Shown one piece after another: positions 56,041 through 64,000 of a DNA stretch of 64,000 nucleotides. The notes under the pieces were generated by a model, which was given only the letters and a program-made list of their open reading frames with translations, ran no database searches and was not told where the DNA came from. Position 1 is the stretch's first letter, and every line of letters starts with the position of its first letter. This DNA is from Costus lasius. Its lineage: Eukaryota > Streptophyta > Magnoliopsida > Zingiberales > Costaceae. A program made the position numbers and the translations under genes. The DNA lies in contig CM050454.1 of the NCBI GenBank assembly GCA_027563935.2, forward strand, positions 25,355,501 to 25,419,500. Direction: 5' to 3'.

Positions 56041-56850
56041 TGTTGGGAAACCCCGGGGACATTTTACAATTTTTCAGAGTCATAGACATACATACATTGC
56101 ACAACGTAAGAATGTCCCCGAAACAGGCCGGTCCCAAAAACCCAGTGAAGATCGCAAGCAAGAGAGTCGACACGATGAGTTAGGAAATACCTTAAGAGCG
56201 GTTTGGAGTGATGCCGATGTAGGCGCCCAAGTGTGCGTCCTCTGTAGTCTCACACATACGGATCTCTTGAGTTCTCTTCTTCCACGCCCGGTGCTAGCCT
56301 CGAGAAGAAGATCCAGGCCTTAAGGAGATGCTCCACTTCACTTGTGCCACCAAGAGGAGAGGATACGCCAAGAGAAGAAGTAACCAAGTTCAAGCCGCCA
56401 AGCACCAAAGCTCCTTGTGCCAAGAGGAAAGGAGAAGAAGACTTGTGTTTGCGGCTAGATGTTGGAGGAAGAGAAGTTGCGCCAAGAGCCTCCAAGCTTT
56501 CGCCCCTCTCTATTGCTTACGCCTCCAAGGATTGATCACTCATGAGAGGGGACGGCTAGGTGCTCTTTTATAGGGCAAGGGGTGGTTTATGAAAGGCTAG
56601 GATCAAGACAAGTGGGCAGCTAGGATGAGAAGGTTTGAGGCAAGGAAAGTCTCAAAGACATTTCCATAATTCTCATTCAACCATTCCTTTTGTGCCCATG
56701 CCTTTCTTTGTGCGCCAAGGCCTTGCCTTGCGCCCCAAGCAATGCCATATAGGCATTCACACCATAAGGGATAAAGGGGGGAGGTGCCAATTGCTTCCTT
56801 ATGAAGCAAATTGTGCCACTTCTCCCCATTATGCCCATTATGCCCAAGTG
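56041..56850 (-). mobile_element. Antisense Copia-B LTR, truncated (end approximate)
   Basis: Starts TGTTGGGAAACCCCGGGG, as in the solo LTR at 737. It matches the reverse complement of the B1 LTR to about 56845 (TTATGAAGCAA and CCATTATGCCC blocks). It has a donor-like CTTAAG|GTATTT in sense orientation and a TATA box at 56565-56573. Instead of ending CACCAACA it merges into the B3 leader, so more than half is missing. Confidence 0.8.
56565..56573 (-). promoter_or_regulatory. TATA box of the antisense Copia-B LTR
   Basis: CTATAAAAG on the minus strand, at the conserved Copia-B position. Confidence 0.58.
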
Positions 56851-57009
56851 CGTGGTGGCAAGGGTTTCCCCAGTCCAATTTTAACCTGGGCGTGCCTTCG
56901 CAAGGAAACTCATTGGCCCTGGGCATAACGGTTAGGAATGGACTTGACTAGAAGTTCACATGTGCTGGGCACATGGTGAAAGTCTAGAGGCATCATTGAG
57001 AGGCAAAGG

Positions 57010-57227
57010 TTTCATGTTGTATCCAGCCCTCGCTGGACATGAAATGCCCAGACTATCTAAACAAGGGGAGTTGCTTGGAGCAACCGGCCGGCGCGCCCAC
57101 CTTAGGAAACATAGGTTACTTTGTGCATCTCATCCCACCCTCGTGGGACGCAAAGCCTCATGTGAAACAAGGATCCCATCTCACTAGGAAGTTTTAAACT
57201 TCCCGATTGACTTTGTGGGTTGTCAAT
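57010..57227 (+). other. Leader stem-loops of B3
   Basis: Hairpin 57010-57044 has a perfect outer helix TTTCATG/CATGAAA, 5' bulge TTGTA, inner TCCAGC/GCTGGA and loop CCTC (counterpart of hp2). Hairpin 57119-57155 has CTTTGT/GCAAAG, an 8-nt bulge, TCCCAC/GTGGGA and loop CCTC (hp3, also 37 nt). GGATCCCATCTCACT (57171-57185) is identical to A4. Hairpin 57187-57203 has GGAAGTT/AACTTCC and loop TTA (hp4, also 17 nt). ATTGAC/GTCAAT (57206-57227) corresponds to hp5. Confidence 0.7.
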
Positions 57228-57325
57228 TCGAATTTAAAATAGTGAGAGTAGAAATCATTTAAAACAAGTCCAGTTTAAATGATTCGAAGTAGTACTAATC
57301 TGTTCTTCTTGGGTGTTGTAGAACA

Positions 57326-59471
57326 ATGGCTACGAACACTGGCGGATTAGCACTGCGATCACTCCTTGATAAGGATAAGTTAGTTGGAACTAACTTTATG
57401 GACTGGCATCGGAACTTGAGGATAATCCTCAAGCTCGAAAAGAAGCTGTATGTCCTTGAACAGCCTCTTCCTGCGGCTCCTCCGCCTAATGCCCGAACGG
57501 CAGACAGAGATGCTTATAGAAAGCATCAGGATGACTCTTTGGAGGTTGCATGTCTTATGCTAGCTAGTATGGCACCTGAACTGCAGGTGTAATATGAGGA
57601 GCAGAACGCTTTTCAGATGATCACTCGTCTGAAATAGATGTTCGAGGCTCAGGCTAGAACTGAGAGATTTGACACCGCCAAAGCAGTCTTTCGGTGCAAG
57701 TTATCTGAGGGTGCACCGGTTAGACCCCATGTTCTCAAACTCATTGGGAACGTGGATCATCTCAGGAGACTGGGACACACCATAGACAACGAGCTGGTTG
57801 TGGATCTTATTCTGCATTCCCTGCCCCCTAGCTTCAGTCCGTTTATCATTAACTTCAACATGAACCGGATTGAGTGCACACGGGAAGAATTGATGAATAT
57901 GCTCCAAACAGCCGAGCGAGAAATGGGTAAGACCAAACCCAATTCTGTTCTTTTGATCCCTGCGACCAAGAAGATAAAGAAGAAGGGTAAGGCACATGCT
58001 AAGAGCAGTGCCAGATGTCCTACCAAAGCACTGAAGAAAAAGGCGAAGAAGTCAAAGGACCAGAGGTGTTTTCACTGTGGCGAGCAGGGTCACTGGAGAA
58101 GGGACTGCAAGCAGCTTCAGAATGAGGAGAAGAAAGGCTTGGCCTTAACTTCTGGCTCAGGTATCTATGTTACAGAAGTCAATCTTTCTACTTCTATGTC
58201 ATGGGTATTGGATACCACATGTGGAGCTCATATTTGTACAAATATGCAGGGGCTCAAGAAAAGTAGATCGGTGCGGCTTGGAGAGATTGACCTACGCGTT
58301 GGAAACGGGGCACAGGTTGCTGCTGTTGCTGTAGGCGTTTTGACTCTCTCCTTACCTTCTGGACTTCAATTAGAACTAGATAATTGCTTTTGTGTACCTT
58401 CACTTACAAAGAACATTGTATCCATTCCTTGCTTAGCAAGAAAATGATTTAAATTTGAAATAAATAAGAACTCCTGTTCTTATTCATTTGCAAATATGTT
58501 CTATGGGAAGGGTACTTTGTGCAATGGTCTATATATCTTGGATATGGAAAGTTCTATTTGTAACATAAGCAATAAAAGGACCAAACTGAGTGGTTCAGTT
58601 GGTGCTTTCCTATGGCACTGTCGATTAGCCCATATAAACAAGAATCGCATCCAACAACTCCATGCAAATGGATTGTTAGATTCAAGTTCCTTGGTGGAAT
58701 TTGATACTTGTGAACCTTGTTTATTGGAGAAAATGACAAAGGCGCCCTTCACCAAGATTGGTGAGAGGGCAGAAGGTTTATTAGATCTCATACATACTGA
58801 TGTGTGTGGGCCCTTGAATAAACAAGCCAGAGGAGGGTACAACTACTTCATTACCTTCACTGATGACTTCAGTAGGTATGGCTATGTCTACTTAATGAGA
58901 CATAAATCTGAATCCTTTGAGAAATTCAAGGAGTTCAAGAATGAAGTAGAGAACCAGCTTGGAAGATCCATTAAAGCTCTTCGATCAGATCGAGGTGGAG
59001 AATACCTGAGCGGTGAGTTCTTTGACTATCTGAGAGAGTGTGGGATCATATCCCAACTCACTCCTCCTGGAACACCTCAATGGAATGGTGTGTCTGAAAG
59101 GAGAAATCGAACCTTATTGGATATGGTTCGATCCATGATGAGTCATGCAACTCTACCATCATCATTCTGGGGGCATGCACTAGAAACAGCTTCTCTGATA
59201 CTGAATAATGTTCCATCTAAGAGTGTCTCCAAAATACCATACGAGATGTGGAGTGGGAGACGCCCTAATTTCACGTTTATTAGGATCTGGGGATGTGAGT
59301 CTTATGTCAAACGTTAGGATTCTAGCAAGCTAGAACCTAGATCTGATAAGTATGTGTTTGTGGGGTATCCTAGGGAAACTAAAGGTTACTACTTCTATAT
59401 CCCAACCGAGAATAAAGTTTTTGTTGCTCGGGGTGCTGTCTTTATAGAGAAAGAATTTCTTATGAAAGAAG
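57326..59471 (+). pseudogene. B3 gag-pol, gag to integrase, four stops in one frame
   Basis: The frame starts MATNTGGLALRSLLDKDKLVG and stays in one register to 59471. Gag carries the same TNFMDWHRNLRIILKLEKKLYVLE core as Copia-A. Zinc knuckle CFHCGEQGHWRRDC, protease LDTTCGAHIC, and integrase HCRLAH/CEPCLLEK with TDVCGP, SDRGGEY and VSERRNR intact. In-frame stops are TAA 57590-57592, TAG 57635-57637, TGA 58445-58447 and TAG 59315-59317. After the KGYYFY linker (about 59390) the frame runs into an antisense LTR. The acceptor-like GGTGTTGTAG ends 4 nt before the ATG. Confidence 0.9.
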
Positions 59472-60362
59472 TGTTAGGGAATGCCGGGTGTAATTTTAAA
59501 ATTTTGCAGTCCCAGGACGCAGCGGAAGAAGCATTACACCCGAAACACATTCCTTTCCCAAGGATCCATGCGAGTGAGTATACACAAGGATGTGATAGAG
59601 ATGTACCTCTTTTGCTTGTCTAGATGTCGAAGCCATGTTGAAGGCGCCCATGTGTTCGCCCTCTACAAGTATCCACGCATCGACTCCTTGATCGTTGCTC
59701 CCTTCCACGCTCGGTGCTAGCCTCGGGAAGAGAATCAAGCCTTCACTTCCACTTGCGCCACCTTCAAGAGAAGTTGCGCCAAGGAGGGGATAGGGAAGAT
59801 GATGCCGCCAAGGACTTCCCTCTTCTTCTTTGCTTACGCCACCTCCAAGGTGCGCCTATGGCCAAGGGACGATGAGGGCTTGTGACAAGAAGACGCCACC
59901 AAGCACAAAGAATCCTTGCGCCAAAGAAGAGAGGAAGAGGAAGAACTTGCGGCTCCAAGGAAGAGGTTTGCACCACCTTGTTGTCGCCCTTTGCTTTGCT
60001 CTCTCTCCCTTCTATGTGTGTTCACGCCTCCTTAAAGTCCATCCATGGAAGGGGCGGTAAGGGATCCTATAAATAGGACAAGAGGCGGCAAGGCAATGGC
60101 TAAGATCATGCCAAGTGGGCGGCTAGGATAAAGGGGTCTTGATGTAAGGAAAGTCTCCAAGACTTTACCATAAACCTCATTCAACCTATCCTATTTTCCC
60201 CAATGGCCATATCAGCCCAAGACATGCCTTAGATGCATGCATTCCATCCAAGGGAAGGGCAAAGCGCAACAAGCATGAGGAGTTTCGGCTAGGGTAAGAA
60301 TTTTGGGAGAAACTAGGGTTTTAGGTAAGGTAAGTCTCCAAGACATTACCATATACCTTACC
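59472..60362 (-). mobile_element. Antisense Copia-B LTR, cut by G2 (891 bp)
   Basis: Starts TGTTAGGGAATGCCGGG, the same start variant as the decayed LTR at 41089. TATA box at 60067-60076. It is interrupted at 60362 by the G2 LTR. A block AAGTCTCCAAGAC.TTACCATA occurs twice (about 60140 and 60332), a local duplication. Confidence 0.85.
60067..60076 (-). promoter_or_regulatory. TATA box of antisense Copia-B LTR
   Basis: CTATTTATAG on the minus strand, at the conserved Copia-B position, just upstream (in sense) of the gene-poor leader sequence. Confidence 0.55.
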
Positions 60363-63201
60363 TGTAAGATCCAAGGATCTTAAGTCCTGGTAAGCATTAT
60401 TTTGATTTAAATAAACTCGTTGGCTGTGATATTTTGTTCATGATTTAAATAAAATTATTGACTGTGATATTTTTCTATGTATTGGTTGTTAATTTATAGT
60501 TAATTAATTAGAGATTATTGGTTGTTAATTTTGTTGGACGTTAATTAGCTTAATGGATGTTAAATTTAATTAGTTAACTAGCTTATTGGATGTTAGTTTA
60601 ACCCTTATTGGATTTTCACTTAAACTATGGGTTATTGGGTTACACTTAAATTAGATGGATATTAGATTTAAAATTCGAATTTAGTTAGTTAAATGGGTTA
60701 AACCCTATTTGAATTATGATTAACGGGTTTAAAATTTGATAAACCATAATTTTAGATGGGTAATCTCGGTTAGGGTAGGAAATTGGTGTTTTTGGCTTGG
60801 GAGAAATTTTGGGCGACGGCTTGAGAAGAAGTGGCGATTCTTGAAGAGTTCTTGAGGCGATTTTCTCCATCTTCTTCCCTTGGCGAATTTTCCTTGAGGT
60901 GAAGAAACTTCCTTGGCGAATTCTTGGAGACTCTTTGGGCGGTTTAAAGGCTTTAGACGATTTCTTTGTAGAGGATTTTCACCTTGGTATTCACGGTTAA
61001 GAGGTGAGTGGGGTGTCTTAATCGATTTCTAGCAATTTGGTTGTGTTAATTGATGCATTAGATTGATTAGAAATTTTACCATGTCAAAAACCGAAAACTC
61101 AAGACTTCTCCTTGTTATAAAACGAAAGTTGCAAAAGTATATTTATCATGGAAACCGAATTTAGGATATTTCTTCATGAGATTCTTGTTAACTAAGGTTT
61201 AACTTAAGTTGGAAACTTTATCATGCTAAAAACCGAATTAAGATGTATCTTCCTGAAAACCGAAATTTTGTATAGGTGTATATCTCATGAAAACCGAAAC
61301 TTGTAGCATGAAATTTAAGGTATTTTATAGGGTATTTTGGTAGCATTAAATCATTGATTTTTGAATATGAAATTCCTGTTAACTAGGTATTTTATAGGGA
61401 AATTTGGTAACATTAAATCATTGATTTTTGGTAGCATGAAAATCTTGTTAACTAAGGTTAATATTTTAAGTAGATATTATGTTTGAAACCGTGGGCTATA
61501 TATATATCTGTTGAATTTTAATCTTATGTTAAATGTTTGAATGCCCTGATAATTGCCAGTAATGCTAATAATTTATGGTCATGTATTTTTATTGGAGAAA
61601 TTTGGGTGATAACATAGCAAAGTTAGACTGAACTAATCAGCATGAAATCTAAGGACTACACTACTATGTGATTATGTGATTTTTATTATGTGATGTGATT
61701 ATGTAATTTTTATTATGTGATGTGATTATGTGATTTTTATTATGTGATGTGATTATATGATTTTTATTATGTGATTATGTGATTCACGAATGTTATGTGT
61801 TGTGGTCATGGAATGGTTAGGACTAAGGCTAAGTGTTACCTTAAACTCAAGAGGATAGTCTATATGTGATATGTTAAGGGTTTGAATTTCAGCCCTGTAT
61901 TGTGATATGTGAGGGGGTTGTTGTTCAGCCTGCCTAATGTGATTATTGTGATAAAAGAGGGGGTTGTTGTTCAGCCTGCCTGTTATGATTATTGTGATGA
62001 CTATCCTAGAGTCTAGTTGACACTTAGGAGTCCTCTATGATGTGAAATAAGATATAAGATGTGTCTGTGTTGTTCAGCTAAGGAACCCTTTGGGAGAACG
62101 AGTGATATAAGACGCAAAGTGCCATGTCTTGGTCAGACAGGGGCCACCTCTTGATGTCGTCACTCTTAGAACGCTTAGATTTTTGTGATTATGGGGTGAT
62201 CGTAGAGCAAAGTGCCACGTCGTGACCTGGCGGGGGCCACCTCTTGAATCTACACACCGTCCATCTATATGTTGCATGTGATTTGCAGGCTTCTCCCAGT
62301 GCTTAGGCCAAAGCCGGGTTAGACCATAATGGTCACTACTGAATATATGCTGAACAACTAGGTTAATTAAGTGGTTGGTGTGTTTAGTTGGTTTAGAGTA
62401 TAACTCTAGAACCTTGGTTACTCTGTAGTGATGATTATGTGATGTGATGTCTTAGCAGTGTACATCTGACTGTTTTATATGAATTCTGTTCTTTAAGTTT
62501 GTCATATGTGGACATGATATTCTGTTAAATGTTTTTAAAATAACCTGCATATATTTTTGAGTGTATGTTATGGATGGTCGATTTAGACTATCCACTCACT
62601 GGGCTGTGTAGCTCACCCCTCACTATTTTCAGGCATAGAGCAGGGGCGCAATTCTTGAGTTAGCATTGGCGTGGATACTATGCTAGTTTGCTGTTTAAGA
62701 ATTTTTGTGCTTAATTATCTGGGGCCGATTGTGGCCGAACCATATGAATTATGTGAACTATATGAACTATGGGAACTATGTGAATTATGAGAAATTGTGT
62801 TGCCAGTGTGGCTAAACTATGTGATATTATGTTGCCGGTTGTGGCAGTTTTAAGAGTTTGATTTTTGTGTCACCGCGGGCTTTGGCCTGGTTTCGGTGTT
62901 TGGTATGAGTTTATAAAAATCGATTTTTGTGGCTTTGCTTTGAATTTCGAATCGAATTGTATTTATGCCATCGGATTTGATATAACTGTTGCCTTGCATA
63001 TGTCTAGTGCAAGGATTGCGTGGTGGCAGGTACATTTATGAATTTGTGTTTCGTGTGTTTTATGTATGGATTTTTGAAAATTTTCAGATTGTGTTTCTTG
63101 AACTCGGTTTTACCTAGCATGTGAATCGATCCTGTATGATAACATCCTGTTTCTCTATGATTTGTGTTGCTTGTTTGGGGTTAAGATAACGGGATGTGAC
63201 A
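60363..63201 (+). repeat. 5' LTR of G2 (2,839 bp)
   Basis: TGTAAGATCCAAGG to GGGATGTGACA, 479 bp shorter than the G1 LTR. It has two rather than four 77-bp units (62111-62250) and one rather than two copies of the CATATGTCTAGTGCAAG block. It gains a run of TATGTGATTTTTAT repeats at 61674-61788. The donor-like AAGAG|GTGAGTGG has its GT at 61004. Confidence 0.93.
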
Positions 63202-63204
63202 TAA

Positions 63205-63222
63205 TGGTATCAGAGCGGGTTG
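63205..63222 (+). other. Primer-binding site of G2
   Basis: TGGTATCAGAGCGGGTTG, three bases after the LTR. Confidence 0.88.
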
Positions 63223-63328
63223 GCTAGCTAAAACATAGTTCTGGGGAAAACATGTTTGTGTATTGCTAGACACCAGATAGGTTTATGTTTGCTTTCCTGA
63301 CTTTAGTGTGTGTGTGTAGAAATTTAAA

Positions 63329-64000
63329 ATGGTGCGAACTAGAGGAAATGCTAGCGGCGAGGATGAGCAGCCCTCGAATTTCTCAAGGGCTATTGAGGCT
63401 CTGACAGGCATGGTACAGCAACAGGGTGCCATGATAGAGAGGCAAGCTCAGATGCTGCAGCAGCAACAGACTCAGCATCAAGAAGTTCAACAGCAGCTCT
63501 TGCAGCAGTTGACTCAAGAGAGATCTCAGACTACTACTCGAGGAGTGGGGACTGACTCTCAGGAGGACACTCACAGGCGCTATGCCTCACTTGTGAGTGA
63601 ATTCCAGAAACTGAGTCCTAGCTCTTTTTATGGGGGCTCAGAATCAAGTACTGCAGAGAACTGGCAGTTGGTCTTGGAAAAGATTTTCCAAGTCATGCGT
63701 TGCTCGGATGAGGACAAGCTGTGTCTGACCACCTATATGATGCGTGGTGACGCAGATGAGTGGTGGAAGGGCGTGGTGAGGCTTGCTGAAGAAAGACATG
63801 AAACAGTAGATTGGCCCTATTTCTTGTTTCAATTTAACGAGAAGTACTTCCCTGATAGTTTGGTTGAGGCTCGAGAGGTGGAATTTATTCACCTGGAGCA
63901 GGGTGATATGACTGTGGACCAGTATGAGTTACGGTTCACTAAGTTGGGAAAGTATGCCCCTCATCTGATAAACACTGAAAAGAGGAGGGCTACCAAGTTT
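63329..64000 (+). CDS. G2 gag, 5' part, open to the window edge
   Basis: 224 codons without a stop from [14 protein letters not shown] to the last base. It has the glutamine-rich N-terminal coiled region and the retrotransposon gag domain ([59 protein letters not shown]). It is the gypsy capsid region expected to continue into zinc knuckles and pol beyond the window. The start is the same ATG as in G1, ten bases after an acceptor-like TGTGTGTAG. Whether the full polyprotein is intact cannot be seen. Confidence 0.93.
   Translation, partial: MVRTRGNASGEDEQPSNFSRAIEALTGMVQQQGAMIERQAQMLQQQQTQHQEVQQQLLQQLTQERSQTTTRGVGTDSQEDTHRRYASLVSEFQKLSPSSFYGGSESSTAENWQLVLEKIFQVMRCSDEDKLCLTTYMMRGDADEWWKGVVRLAEERHETVDWPYFLFQFNEKYFPDSLVEAREVEFIHLEQGDMTVDQYELRFTKLGKYAPHLINTEKRRATKF

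Larger units (their letters stand above)
56851..59471 (+). mobile_element. Copia-B copy B3: leader to integrase
   Basis: Plus-strand element with part of its leader, gag, protease, integrase and the linker toward RT. There is no PBS or 5' LTR: the leader directly abuts an antisense LTR. It is cut at 59471 by another antisense LTR, so RT, RNase H and the 3' LTR are missing. Confidence 0.88.
60363..64000 (+). mobile_element. Gypsy G2, 5' LTR and start of gag
   Basis: A second copy of the gypsy family with a diverged, shorter LTR, running off the right edge. The five bases before it are TTACC, the expected left TSD. Protein identity to G1 in the visible gag is very high, while the LTRs differ by many substitutions and repeat numbers. 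Confidence 0.95.

Noticed and set aside
57326..57592. A separate small gag gene in B3
   Set aside because: It is the first part of one long gag-pol frame ended by a TAA. The next segments stay in the same frame.

Overview
The window is a plant (angiosperm) chromosomal segment made entirely of LTR retrotransposons inserted into one another. I see no host gene, rRNA, tRNA gene or CRISPR array. A plant nuclear genome is indicated by Ty1/copia and Ty3/gypsy elements with 1.7-3.3 kb LTRs, by primer-binding sites that begin TGGTATCAGAGC (3' end of plant initiator tRNA-Met), and by 5-bp target-site duplications (TSDs). I cannot name the species.

Three families account for almost every base. Copia-A (LTR about 1.7 kb, TGTTGGGG...CA, leader about 1.75 kb, gag-pol of 1,295 codons, Angela-like gag) is present as A0 (1-4613, -), A1 (4614-12624, -), A2 (12625-15842, +), A3 (15843-23727, -), an LTR end A6 (23828-24824, -), a solo LTR A5 (35808-37503, -) and the complete element A4 (43122-52204, +). 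Copia-B (LTR 1.9-2.3 kb, TGTTGGTGT...CCCAACA) is present as a solo LTR (737-2829, -), B1 (24825-25477 plus 38581-40708, +), B2 (40709-41088 plus 52455-56040, +), B3 (about 56851-59471, +) and three further antisense LTRs (41089-52454 interrupted, 56041-56850, 59472-60362). Gypsy-G is a Tekay/Del-type chromovirus: G1 (25478-38580, +) is full length and G2 (60363-64000, +) runs off the right edge.

The nesting on the right can be read from TSDs. Solo LTR A5 (TSD CTATC) sits in the 3' LTR of G1. G1 (TSD GAGCT) sits in B1 pol, and B1 sits in B2 gag. Complete A4 (TSD CCATA) sits in a decayed solo B LTR that also sits in B2 gag. On the left A1 is in A0, A2 in A1 and A3 in A2, and none of these insertions is closed. 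Their missing halves should all lie in the 100-N gap at 23728-23827, which also joins two different LTR subfamilies.

Each element encodes gag, protease, integrase, RT and RNase H on one polyprotein (integrase before RT in copia, after RNase H in gypsy). Every copy is broken. G1 has one in-frame TAG, A3 and A4 two nonsense codons each, and A1, B1, B2 and B3 more. The most interesting signal is non-coding: the leader just upstream of gag in Copia-A and Copia-B holds a series of stem-loops that keep pairing while their sequence changes. It lies between a splice-donor-like site in the LTR and an acceptor-like site just before gag, the arrangement expected of a packaging signal kept only in unspliced genomic RNA.
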